Shown here: positions 28,862-36,222 of the stretch, piece after piece
Numbering within the stretch: the stretch's first letter is position 1
Layout: every line of letters begins with the position of its first letter
DNA from: Micromonospora inaquosa
GTDB lineage: Bacteria; Actinomycetota; Actinomycetes; Mycobacteriales; Micromonosporaceae
Assembly (NCBI RefSeq): GCF_003857055.1
Contig: NZ_QGSZ01000257.1
Span: 1-42,850, forward strand
Direction: 5' to 3'
Length of the DNA: 42,850 nucleotides
Program-made: the position numbers and the translations under genes
The notes under the pieces: model-generated
Told to the model about the DNA's origin: nothing
What the model saw: the letters and a program-made list of their open reading frames with translations, nothing else
Database searches by the model: none

Positions 28862-29064
28862 GTCCACCGGGTGGGTTGCCAGGCCCGCAACGCCCGCTCG
28901 ACCTGGATGGTGACCTGGTAGGACACCTCCGGTAGATCGGCCAGCTCGATCCGCTCACCGCGCATCGCCAGTTGGGCGTGCAGTTCCCGGGCGACGGCGT
29001 CACGAAGCTCGACCAGCAGGGGCGACAACCCGTCCGGGTCGCCGACGACGTACGCGTCCGACAT
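28846..29064 (-). CDS. Small conserved hypothetical protein, 72 residues
   Basis: This 72-residue soluble protein, starting MSDAYVVGDPDGLSPLLVEL, is largely helical and rich in Glu, Leu and Arg. I do not recognise a named domain. The ATG at 29064 fits better than the upstream frame start at 29175, which would run through the palindromic element at 29158. It is convergent with ccsB. Function unknown. Confidence 0.65.
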   Translation of the reverse strand: MSDAYVVGDPDGLSPLLVELRDAVARELHAQLAMRGERIELADLPEVSYQVTIQVERALRAWQPTRWTRAAH

Positions 29065-29157
29065 GAGGCCACTCTGCGCCCGCGTCCCGCCCTCCGGCCA
29101 GGCACGGTGAGATGTCCCCGCCGGTCTTGACGAATGTCGAGCCCCCCGGTCGCCGTT

Positions 29158-29232
29158 GATCCACTCGACTTTCATGAAGTCGGGGTGTCCTGCCGCCTGG
29201 GATACCGCACTTTCCTGAAGCCCGAGTGGATC
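29158..29232. repeat. 75-bp imperfect palindromic intergenic element, copy B
   Basis: The ends are perfect ten-base inverted repeats (GATCCACTCG ... CGAGTGGATC). Length and base-by-base alignment match the copies at 43 and 32488 without gaps. It occupies the centre of the 319-base gap 29065-29383 between a small hypothetical gene and the XRE regulator. The remainder of that gap presumably holds the regulator's promoter, but no convincing hexamer pair was found. Confidence 0.8.
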
Positions 29233-29383
29233 ACGCGATGGCCACCGTCGAGCCCCGAACTGCCGTCGAGTCAGACGGTCGTTACCCCGATATGAGTGTC
29301 ACGGGATGACGCAGTGTTGAGGGATCGCTACCGTGCGCAGGTGGGTCCGGTTGCCCAACGTTCGCGGCGGAAGGTGGGACGAA

Positions 29384-30190
29384 GTGACCTCAGTGGTGTC
29401 CACGGCGGCGCTGATCCGGGAGCAGCTCCGGCGATCCCGGATCGCGGCTGGGCTGACTCAGGAGGAGTACGGCAAACGCGCGCACTACTCGCCGTCCATG
29501 GTGTCGGCCGTCGAGCTGGGGCAGGCGGCGCCCAACGAGGCGTACCTGAAGCGGGCCGACGAGGTGCTCGATACCGGTGGCTTGCTGACCTCGCTCCGCG
29601 ACCTGGGCCGCCGCGATGGCGAGCCGGTCTGGTTCCGCCCCTGGCTGGAGGTCGAGCGGGTCGCCACCCAACTGCGCTGCTTCGGCGCGACGATGATTCC
29701 CGGGCTGTTGCAGACCGCCGACTACGCGCGGGCGGTGTTCCGGCTCGACCTGGGCCTCACCGCCGACCGCGTCGAAGAGTTGGTGGCGGCCCGGTTGGAG
29801 CGGCAGACGATCCTCGACCGGGAGCACCCGCCGCAGCTCACCGCCGTGATCGACGAGGCCGCGCTCCAGCGCTTCGCGGAGGGATGCGCCGGAGTGCTGG
29901 CCGGGCAGCTTCGACACCTGGTGGCGTGCGCACGCCGTCCGCACATCAGGGTGCATGTGCTGCCGCAGGGGGTGGGGCTGCACGCGGGCCTCTTCGGGCC
30001 GTTCATCCTCGGGCGCACCGCCGACGGCAGTTGGCTCGGTTTCCTCGACAATCAGACCGGCGGCACTGCCGTGGACGACATCAACGAGGTGGCGACCCTA
30101 CTCGGAAGGTGGGAGAGTCTGCGCAGTGACGCGCTGCCCCGGCAGCAGTCGATCGACCTGCTCGAGGAGATCGTGAAGCCATGGATCTGA
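29384..30190 (+). CDS. XRE-family regulator with DUF5753 domain
   Basis: The protein has 268 residues: an N-terminal helix-turn-helix (about 8-65, GLTQEEYGKRAHYSPSMVSAVE) and a DUF5753 domain (about 85-262, PGLLQTADYARAVF and related blocks). Such WhiJ-like regulators are encoded in many copies in Streptomyces and relatives, usually beside a small DUF397 protein that is thought to modulate them. That layout is present here: the next gene is DUF397 and overlaps by 10 bases. I chose GTG 29384, with GGAAGG about 9 bases upstream, over the GTG at 29333. Confidence 0.92.
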   Translation: MTSVVSTAALIREQLRRSRIAAGLTQEEYGKRAHYSPSMVSAVELGQAAPNEAYLKRADEVLDTGGLLTSLRDLGRRDGEPVWFRPWLEVERVATQLRCFGATMIPGLLQTADYARAVFRLDLGLTADRVEELVAARLERQTILDREHPPQLTAVIDEAALQRFAEGCAGVLAGQLRHLVACARRPHIRVHVLPQGVGLHAGLFGPFILGRTADGSWLGFLDNQTGGTAVDDINEVATLLGRWESLRSDALPRQQSIDLLEEIVKPWI

Positions 30191-30369
30191 CCGGAGCCCG
30201 CTGGCACAAGTCCACCCGGAGCGGCAATGACGCTGGCGCGTGCGTCGAGGTCGCCGACAACCTGCCCGGCCGGGTGCACGTCCGCGACTCCAAGGACCGC
30301 GACGGCGGCCTGCTCACCTTCACCCCGGCCGCATGGCGGGCCTTCGTCGAGCTGGCCCGCACCCACTGA
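30181..30369 (+). CDS. DUF397 protein, partner of the XRE regulator
   Basis: This 62-residue DUF397 protein shows the family pattern: GARWHKSTRSG near the start, ACVEVAD, VRDSKDRDGGLLTF and a closing WRAFVELAR. It overlaps the XRE/DUF5753 gene by 10 bases and is surely co-translated. In developmental loci of Streptomyces (whiJ-, abaA-type) the small protein is thought to antagonise the HTH partner; its role here is inferred from that family. Confidence 0.93.
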   Translation: MDLTGARWHKSTRSGNDAGACVEVADNLPGRVHVRDSKDRDGGLLTFTPAAWRAFVELARTH

Positions 30370-30397
30370 CCGGCACACTGAGCCGCGCAGCCCGCGA

Positions 30398-30874
30398 TCA
30401 GCCGCCGAACCAGCCGGGCACATCGAGCCGGAACCAGTTGGCCGAGGCCATCGTGCCGAGGTCGTCCTCCATGGCGGTGACCCGTTCCGGGCCGAGCGTG
30501 TCGGCCCACTGTGCGCGCAAACGGTCGAAGATCTCGGCCGAGCGACGTAGCCCGTCGGCGCCGCGCGGCGTCACCCGGACCAGCCGCCGTCGGGCGTCGG
30601 TGGGGTCGTCGACCCGCTCCAGGTAGCCGACGCCGACCAGCCGGTCGACGGTCTTGCCGGCGGCCTGCTTGGAGATGCCCAGCCGCTGGCCCAGCTCGGT
30701 GGCGGTGGTGCCGTCCGCGCCGACGGCCTGGAGCACGAACCCGTGCAGCGGTCGCAGCTCCGGATGCCCCTCCCGGGCCAGTTCGGCGTGCAGGTCGTCG
30801 ATCAGCGTCCGGAAGCCGGCCAGCAGCAACAGCGGTAGCGCGAAGCCGGGCCGCGGGGGATCAGGGGTTGCCAT
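30398..30874 (-). CDS. MarR-family transcriptional regulator
   Basis: This 158-residue winged-helix regulator shows the HTH in TATELGQRLGISKQAAGKTVDRL and the wing in YLERVDDPTDARRRLVRVTPRG. MarR proteins usually repress a divergent gene and themselves until a phenolic or oxidising ligand binds. The divergent gene encodes an AhpD-like protein, and the shared 82-base intergenic region has two copies of a palindromic site (30879-30917). I chose the ATG at 30874; a TTG three codons upstream is the alternative. Confidence 0.92.
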   Translation of the reverse strand: MATPDPPRPGFALPLLLLAGFRTLIDDLHAELAREGHPELRPLHGFVLQAVGADGTTATELGQRLGISKQAAGKTVDRLVGVGYLERVDDPTDARRRLVRVTPRGADGLRRSAEIFDRLRAQWADTLGPERVTAMEDDLGTMASANWFRLDVPGWFGG

Positions 30875-30878
30875 GTTC

Positions 30879-30917
30879 GACAACCACGTTTACTATTTCG
30901 TCAACCACGTTGACTAT
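30879..30917. promoter_or_regulatory. Twin MarR-type operator
   Basis: CAACCACGTT(T/G)ACTAT occurs twice with a 21-base spacing (30881 and 30902), which places the copies on the same face of the helix. The second copy is embedded in a perfect palindrome GTCAACCACGTTGAC (30900-30914). The region lies between the divergent MarR and AhpD-like genes and is locally AT-rich. Confidence 0.65.
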
Positions 30918-30956
30918 CTTACGTCACCCGATCCGAACTCTGGAAAGTAGGCAGCC

Positions 30957-31511
30957 ATGCCCGTCTTCACCGCTCACACCGCCGAGACCGCGCCCGCCGC
31001 CGCCCGACGAGCCATCGAGGGCGTACGCGGCCGGTTCGGCTGGCTGCCCAGCGCGGTGGCGCTGATAGCCGACTCGCCGCAGTTGCTCACCGGCTTCCTC
31101 ACCGCCAGCGCGGGCTTCGAGCAGACCGACCTCGCCCCGCTGGAGCGGGAGGTGGTCATCCTGACAATCTCCACCAGTCACGAATGCCATTTCTGCGTCG
31201 CCCTGCACACCGGCAAGCTGACCCAGCTCGGAGCGACCACCGAGCTGATCACCGCACTGCGGGCCGGCTCGGCGCTGCCCGAGCCGCGACTGGAGGCGCT
31301 GCGCCGGTTCACGCTGGCCGTGCTCGACCACCGAGGCGCGGTGCCCGACGACGAGCTGGACGACTTCCTGACCGCCGGCTACCAGTCCCGCCACGCGCTG
31401 GACGTGGTGCTCGGCGTCGGCGCGTACACCATGTCCACCTTCGCCAACCGGCTCACCCGGGCACCGCTCGACCCGCCGCTGGCCGCCCACGCCTGGACGC
31501 CGGCAGCCTGA
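30957..31511 (+). CDS. Carboxymuconolactone decarboxylase/AhpD-like protein
   Basis: This is a 184-residue helical protein of the CMD/AhpD superfamily. The redox and proton-relay motif is HECHFCVALH (Glu, CxxC-type pair, His), as in alkylhydroperoxidase AhpD and related peroxidase-like proteins. It is divergent from a MarR regulator through a twin operator, which suggests induction by an oxidant or electrophile. The start is the ATG at 30957; only a weak GGAAAG element precedes it. The true substrate is not known. Confidence 0.9.
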   Translation: MPVFTAHTAETAPAAARRAIEGVRGRFGWLPSAVALIADSPQLLTGFLTASAGFEQTDLAPLEREVVILTISTSHECHFCVALHTGKLTQLGATTELITALRAGSALPEPRLEALRRFTLAVLDHRGAVPDDELDDFLTAGYQSRHALDVVLGVGAYTMSTFANRLTRAPLDPPLAAHAWTPAA

Positions 31512-31535
31512 CCGGAGACGCCGTTGGGCCGCTGC

Positions 31536-32411
31536 TCAGGCCGCCCCGAGGAAGTCGCGCAGCAGGGCGAGCATCTCGTCCGGGCGTTCCTCGTACAGCC
31601 AGTGCCCGCAGTCCTCGATCACCTCGCCGCGGACCGTGTCGGCGTACCGGCGAACCTGCTCGGCGACCTGCCCGCCGAGGCTGGCCGCCGCGCCGACGGC
31701 GAGCACCGGCATCGTCAGCTTCGTGTCCCGGTACGCCGCGTTGTCGGCGATGTCCTGCTGGAACGCCCGGAAGTAGGCGAAGCTGGCCCGCAGATGCGCC
31801 GGGTTGCGCAGATGGTTGGCGAACTCCTCGATGTCGGGCGCGGCGATGCTGCCCTTGCGCACCATCAGGGCATCGGTGAACCGGTCCACCCAGAGCGACT
31901 CCCGCCCGTCGACCAATGCCTCCGGAAGCCCGTTGCCGAGGGAGAAGTAGCCGAAGTTCCACACCCCGGGCCCGGCCGAGGCGAGAGCGGGGAACGTGTA
32001 GATGCTCTCGTCGGGGATGGGCGCTTCGCTGAGCACCAGCCGACTCACCCGCTGCGGATGGGCGGCCGCGTACGCGTACGCCACCATGGTCCCCAGGTCG
32101 TGCCCGACCAGCCGGAGGTCGCTGTCCAGGCCCAACTGGTCAAGCAGTCCGTGCAGGTCGGCGGCGACGGTCTTCTTGTCGTATCCGCCGTCCGGGGCGT
32201 CGCTTTCGCCGAAGCCACGCAGGTCGGGCGCGACCACGTCGAAGGAACGCCCCAACTCGGGCAGCAGGTGCCGCCACATGTGCCAACACTGCGGATATCC
32301 GTGCAGCAGCACCAGTGGCGGGCCGGTACCGCCCCGGACGTAGTTCGGGGTGATCTGGCCGACCCACGCCCGTTGCTCGGTGAACCCCGCCGGGACCCGC
32401 TCCCCGCCCAT
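31536..32411 (-). CDS. Alpha/beta hydrolase, epoxide hydrolase/dehalogenase-like
   Basis: This 291-residue alpha/beta hydrolase has an Asp nucleophile in VGHDLGTMVAYAYA, the oxyanion-hole region LLHGYPQCWHMW, a cap domain (about 135-220) and the catalytic His in EDCGHWLYEERP. An Asp in the nucleophile elbow and HGYPQ are typical of soluble epoxide hydrolases and fluoroacetate dehalogenases rather than Ser esterases. It is convergent with the AhpD-like gene, 24 bases between stops. The substrate cannot be predicted. Confidence 0.9.
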   Translation of the reverse strand: MGGERVPAGFTEQRAWVGQITPNYVRGGTGPPLVLLHGYPQCWHMWRHLLPELGRSFDVVAPDLRGFGESDAPDGGYDKKTVAADLHGLLDQLGLDSDLRLVGHDLGTMVAYAYAAAHPQRVSRLVLSEAPIPDESIYTFPALASAGPGVWNFGYFSLGNGLPEALVDGRESLWVDRFTDALMVRKGSIAAPDIEEFANHLRNPAHLRASFAYFRAFQQDIADNAAYRDTKLTMPVLAVGAAASLGGQVAEQVRRYADTVRGEVIEDCGHWLYEERPDEMLALLRDFLGAA

Positions 32412-32487
32412 CGCCGCCTCCGTCCGCCGGCTGCCCGGCTACCCGCTCAACCGACCGCCATACCTGCGGCATCTGCGCGCACGCGTT

Positions 32488-32562
32488 GATCGACTCGGTT
32501 TTCAGGAAGTCGGGCTATCGCAGGCCGCTGGACACCCCGACTTTCTGAAACCCGCTCGCGCG
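32488..32562. repeat. 75-bp imperfect palindromic intergenic element, copy C
   Basis: This copy aligns without gaps to copies A and B. The left end is GATCGACTCGG, the centre AAGTCGGGCTATCGCAGG is identical to copy A, but the right terminus has lost GATC (it ends CTCGCGCG). It lies in the 233-base gap between the divergent hydrolase and UbiD genes, close to the UbiD promoter region. Confidence 0.75.
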
Positions 32563-32644
32563 TCGACGACCTCTGAGGGGTCATCGCGAGCGTCACAGCA
32601 CCCGGCCTGGGGCGTGCGGGAGCCGGTGCGGGAGACTGGGCGAC

Positions 32645-34105
32645 ATGGCGGCTCGTGGCTTCCCGTACACCGATCTCAAGGACTTCATCGCGGCGCTGGA
32701 GCGCGCGGGGGAGTTGCGCCGGGTCGACGTCCCGGTCGACCCGACCCTGGAGATCAGCGAGGTGGTCACCCGCACAGTGCGGGCCGGCGGCCCGGCGCTG
32801 CTCTTCGAGCGTCCGACCCGGGGCGAGATGCCGGTGGCGATCAACCTGTTCGGCACCGAGAAGCGGATGGCGATGGCCCTCGGCGTCGACTCGCTGGACG
32901 AGGTCGGTGCCCGGATCGGCGCGCTGATCAAGCCGGAGTTGCCGGTCGGCTGGTCGGGCATCCGGGAGGGCCTGGGCAAGGTCATGCAGCTCAAGTCGGT
33001 GCCGCCGCGCAAGGTGAAGACCGCCCCCTGCCAGGAGGTCGTCTACCGGGGTGAAGATGTCGACCTCAACCGGTTGCCGGGGTTGCAGGTCTGGCCGGAC
33101 GACGGCGGGATCTTCCACAACTACGGGCTGACCCACACCAAGCACCCGGAAACCGGCAAGCGCAACCTCGGCCTCTACCGACTCCAGCAGCACGGCCGCA
33201 ACACCCTGGGCATGCACTGGCAGATCCACAAGGACTCGACGGCGCACCACGCGGTCGCCGAGCGGCTCGGGCAGCGACTGCCGGTCGCGGTCGCGATCGG
33301 CTGCGACCCGGTCGTCTCGTACGCCGCCAGCGCGCCCCTGCCCAGCGACATCGACGAGTACCTGTTCGCCGGGTTCCTGCGCGGCGAGCGGGTGGAGATG
33401 GTCGACTGCCTCACCGTGCCGTTGCAGGTGCCGGCGCACGCGCAGATCGTGCTGGAGGGCTACCTGGAGCCGGGTGAGCGGCTGCCCGAGGGGCCGTTCG
33501 GCGACCACACCGGCTTCTACACGCCGGTCGAGCCGTTCCCCGTGCTGCACATCGAGGCGATGACCATGCAGCGCAAGCCGGTCTACCACTCGATCGTCAC
33601 CTCGAAGCCGCCGCAGGAGGACCACGGCCTCGGCAAGGCCACCGAGCGGATCTTCCAGCCGCTGCTCAAGCTGATGATCCCGGACATCGTCGACTACGAC
33701 CTGCCGGCCGCCGGGGTCTTCCACAACTGCGCGATCGTCTCCATCCGCAAGCGTTACCCGAAGCACGCGCAGAAGGTGATGAACGCGATCTGGGGCGCGC
33801 ACCTGATGTCGCTGACCAAGCTGATCGTGATCGTCGACGAGGACTGCGACGTGCACGACTACAACGAGGTCGCCTTCCGGGCCTTCGGCAACGTCGACTA
33901 CGCCCGCGACCTGCTGCTCACCGAGGGTCCGGTGGACCATCTCGACCACTCGTCGTACCAGCAGTTCTGGGGTGGCAAGGCCGGCGTCGACGCGACCCGC
34001 AAGCTGCCCACCGAGGGCTACACCCGCGGTTGGCCGGAGGAGATGAGCATGGCCCCCGAGGTCACGGCCCTGGTCGACAAGCGCTGGAAGGAGTACGGAA
34101 TCTGA
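32645..34105 (+). CDS. UbiD-family decarboxylase, menaquinone (futalosine) pathway
   Basis: This is a 486-residue prenylated-FMN-dependent decarboxylase. UbiD family blocks are visible: GLQVWPDDGGIFHNYGLTHT, RLQQHGRNTLGMHWQIHKD and LEPGERLPEGPFGDHTGFY, the last two holding the conserved Arg and Glu pair of the active site and metal site. In actinobacteria using futalosine, a UbiD protein with UbiX decarboxylates the prenylated naphthoate made by MqnP. The next gene is that UbiA-type prenyltransferase, with overlapping stop and start (TGATG), and UbiX is 2.1 kb downstream. The assignment to menaquinone rather than another aromatic acid rests on this context. Confidence 0.92.
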   Translation: MAARGFPYTDLKDFIAALERAGELRRVDVPVDPTLEISEVVTRTVRAGGPALLFERPTRGEMPVAINLFGTEKRMAMALGVDSLDEVGARIGALIKPELPVGWSGIREGLGKVMQLKSVPPRKVKTAPCQEVVYRGEDVDLNRLPGLQVWPDDGGIFHNYGLTHTKHPETGKRNLGLYRLQQHGRNTLGMHWQIHKDSTAHHAVAERLGQRLPVAVAIGCDPVVSYAASAPLPSDIDEYLFAGFLRGERVEMVDCLTVPLQVPAHAQIVLEGYLEPGERLPEGPFGDHTGFYTPVEPFPVLHIEAMTMQRKPVYHSIVTSKPPQEDHGLGKATERIFQPLLKLMIPDIVDYDLPAAGVFHNCAIVSIRKRYPKHAQKVMNAIWGAHLMSLTKLIVIVDEDCDVHDYNEVAFRAFGNVDYARDLLLTEGPVDHLDHSSYQQFWGGKAGVDATRKLPTEGYTRGWPEEMSMAPEVTALVDKRWKEYGI

Positions 34106-35079
34106 TGGCCACCACCAACAACCCCCGCGATCTTGCACTTCCGGTCGCCGATTCCTCCCCTTCCTCCGGTTCTGCCCCAGCAGAAAGTGCAAGATCGGGG
34201 ACGCGGGTGCGGGCCTTCCTGAAGCTCGTCGCCGTCGAGCACTCCGTCTTCGCGCTGCCGTTCGCGTTCCTCTCCGCGCTGGCCGCGATGCAGATCAACG
34301 GCGGCCGGGTGCGGTGGCTCGACCTGCTGCTGATCACCGTGGCGATGGTCGGGGCGCGGACGTTCGCCATGGCCGCCAACCGGATCCTCGACCGCAAGAT
34401 CGACGCGCGGAATCCGCGTACCGCCGGTCGGGAACTGGTCACCGGAGCGGTGAGCGTGCGGACGGCCTGGACCGGCGCGGCCGTCGCGCTGGTGGTCTTC
34501 CTGGTCGCTGCCGCCCTGCTCAACCCGCTCTGCCTGGTGCTCGCGCCGCTCGCCGTGGTGCCGCTGGTCGTCTACCCCTACGCCAAGCGGTTCACCAACT
34601 GGCCGCACGCCATCCTCGGGATCGCCCAGGCGGTCGGCCCGGTCGGCGCCTGGCTGGCCGTCACCGGCACCCTGGACGGCTCCGGGCCGGCCTGGCTGCT
34701 CGGCGCGGCCGTGGGGCTGTGGATCGGCGGCTTCGACCTGATCTACGCCTGCCAGGACTCCGAGATCGACCGGGAGATCGGCGTGCACAGCGTGCCCGCC
34801 CGGTACGGTCGGCGCTTCGCGCTGCACGCCTCCACCGTCGCGCACGTGGTGACGTTCGCGCTGTTCATCTGGTTCGGCGCGGTGATCGGTCTCGGCTGGC
34901 TCTGGTGGATCGGGCTGGCGTTGACCGCTGTGGCGTTCGCCTACCAGCACCTGGTGGTCACCCCGACCGACCTCAGCAAGGTCAACCGGGCGTTCTTCAC
35001 CGCCAACGGGTTCGTCGGCATCGCGCTGTTCGTCTTCGCCCTGCTCGACCTGGTCATCCGGCTCGGCCTACGGCCCTGA
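34105..35079 (+). CDS. mqnP: UbiA-family prenyltransferase (MqnP, 1,4-dihydroxy-6-naphthoate prenylation)
   Basis: This is a 324-residue polytopic membrane enzyme. The first Asp-rich prenyl-diphosphate motif is NRILDRKIDARNPRT and the second is DLIYACQDSEIDREIG, both intact. Eight or nine helices follow EHSVFALPFAFLSALAAM. The ATG at 34105 overlaps the UbiD stop. The first 34 or so residues are unusual: codons 7-32 are encoded by a palindromic element (34122-34203) and give a Ser/Pro/Ala-rich extension. A GTG at 34207, with a GGGG ahead of it, would start right at RAFLKLVAVEHS and could be the functional start. The catalytic core is unaffected either way. Confidence 0.92.
   Translation: MATTNNPRDLALPVADSSPSSGSAPAESARSGTRVRAFLKLVAVEHSVFALPFAFLSALAAMQINGGRVRWLDLLLITVAMVGARTFAMAANRILDRKIDARNPRTAGRELVTGAVSVRTAWTGAAVALVVFLVAAALLNPLCLVLAPLAVVPLVVYPYAKRFTNWPHAILGIAQAVGPVGAWLAVTGTLDGSGPAWLLGAAVGLWIGGFDLIYACQDSEIDREIGVHSVPARYGRRFALHASTVAHVVTFALFIWFGAVIGLGWLWWIGLALTAVAFAYQHLVVTPTDLSKVNRAFFTANGFVGIALFVFALLDLVIRLGLRP
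34122..34203 (+). repeat. Palindromic element embedded in the 5' end of mqnP
   Basis: CGATCTTGCACTT (34128-34140) is a perfect inverted repeat of AAGTGCAAGATCG (34185-34197), extended by C-runs and G-runs on the outside, with 44 bases between. It lies wholly inside the coding frame and keeps it open. It is unrelated in sequence to the 75-bp element. The layout suggests a REP-like insertion that became coding. Confidence 0.75.
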
Positions 35080-35100
35080 GGCTCGGCCTACGGCCCTGAG
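35061..35100. repeat. Perfect 20-bp tandem duplication across the mqnP stop codon
   Basis: GCTCGGCCTACGGCCCTGAG occurs twice head to tail. The first copy holds the last codons and TGA of mqnP. The second contains the TAG stop of the opposing terpene synthase gene at 35088. Absence of any difference between copies indicates a recent event. Confidence 0.9.
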
Positions 35101-36071
35101 GTGGGTGGCGCGGTGCTGACGGGGTAGCGGGCGCTCTCGAAGGTCCAGTCGATGGTCCCGCGCACGGCGTACGCGATCCCGTCGAGCTGGTCGGTGACCG
35201 CCTTGTCCAACGCCGGGCCGAACGACGGCACCGCGGCGCGCAGCGTGACGAAGCGTCGCATCGCCTCCCGCCAGTGCTCGGCTGCCCGTTCGAGCGCCTC
35301 CGCCTCCGGCACACCCAGGTCGGCCTGTAGGGCGAGGACCAGGTTGTGCCCGCCGGCGGTCGCCCGGTCCCGTTCCAGCGAGGCCACGTCGTTGTACCAG
35401 GAGAGCAGGTCGTTGCCGGTGCCGGCGATCTGACGCAGCAGCGGGTGGTGGTAGACCGGGTCGGGCAACGGTCGGCCGCTGACGAACTCCACCAGCGGGT
35501 ACGACACCTCCGCCGCCGACGTCGACCGACGCAGCTCGACGTACTCGTCGACGCTGGGACGGCGGCCGGCCTCCTTGTTGACCGCCTCCTGCCAGGTGCC
35601 GTCGAGGTGCCGGGCCACCGCGTCCGCGAAGCGATGCCGCCACCGGGCCGGCATCCGGCGGCGCGGCTCCCGCCATGCCAGCACCAGCAGTCGCCGCAGC
35701 GGACCGGTCAGCCCGGTCTGCCGCAGCCGGGTGCCGCCGTGCAGCAGCGCCAGGGTGCCGTTGCGCAACGCGCGGATCTGCTGAGGGGCCAGCCGATTCG
35801 GCCCGTCGCAGGCGTCATCGACCAGGAAGAACCAGGTGAACAGGGCGGTCAGCACCCGCAGGTCGGCTTCGGTCGCCTCCGGGTAGAGCCGCCCGGCGTA
35901 CCGGGCGAAGGCTCCCCGGGACAGCCGGCGCAGCGCGGCGTCGTCCAGTGGCAGGCCAAGCTCGGGCAGCAGGTTGAGGAGCCAGCCCTGCACCCGATCG
36001 GCGTGTGGTGGAAGCCGGGACGGGATCGGACATTCCTCACGCAGCGCCCGGAGGATCTCGCCGGTCGTCAC
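35088..36071 (-). CDS. Class I terpene synthase
   Basis: This is a 327-residue terpene cyclase of the bacterial sesquiterpene-synthase size. The first metal motif is DDACD (85-89) in FTWFFLVDDACDG. The pyrophosphate-sensing Arg lies in VELRRSTSA (about 181), and the C-terminal RY pair is at 315-316. The second metal motif reads NDLLSWYND (220-228): Asn, Asp and Ser are present but the usual final Glu is Asp. The start is GTG at 36071 with GGAGG 5 bases upstream. It opposes the menaquinone genes and separates mqnP from ubiX. There is no prenyl-diphosphate synthase or P450 beside it, and the product is unknown. Confidence 0.88.
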   Translation of the reverse strand: MTTGEILRALREECPIPSRLPPHADRVQGWLLNLLPELGLPLDDAALRRLSRGAFARYAGRLYPEATEADLRVLTALFTWFFLVDDACDGPNRLAPQQIRALRNGTLALLHGGTRLRQTGLTGPLRRLLVLAWREPRRRMPARWRHRFADAVARHLDGTWQEAVNKEAGRRPSVDEYVELRRSTSAAEVSYPLVEFVSGRPLPDPVYHHPLLRQIAGTGNDLLSWYNDVASLERDRATAGGHNLVLALQADLGVPEAEALERAAEHWREAMRRFVTLRAAVPSFGPALDKAVTDQLDGIAYAVRGTIDWTFESARYPVSTAPPTSGP

Positions 36072-36118
36072 CGATGCCTCCTCCGCGAGATGGTTCCGGT
36101 GCGAATCGCCAGCGGCAG

Positions 36119-36159
36119 CATGTCAGGTCGGCGGGATGCGCAGGTGCCCGCCCGACATG
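36119..36159. promoter_or_regulatory. Inverted repeat between the divergent terpene synthase and ubiX genes
   Basis: CATGTC and GGCGGG on the left pair with CCCGCC and GACATG on the right, with a small bulge and an 11-base loop. It lies in the 151-base divergent intergenic region, 48 bases from one start and 64 from the other. It could be an operator or a 5' hairpin. Confidence 0.4.
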
Positions 36160-36222
36160 TCGGACCGTACCAACCCCGGGGGTGCCCACCGGCAGGCCAG
36201 CCGGACCAGGCAGGCTGGGGGG

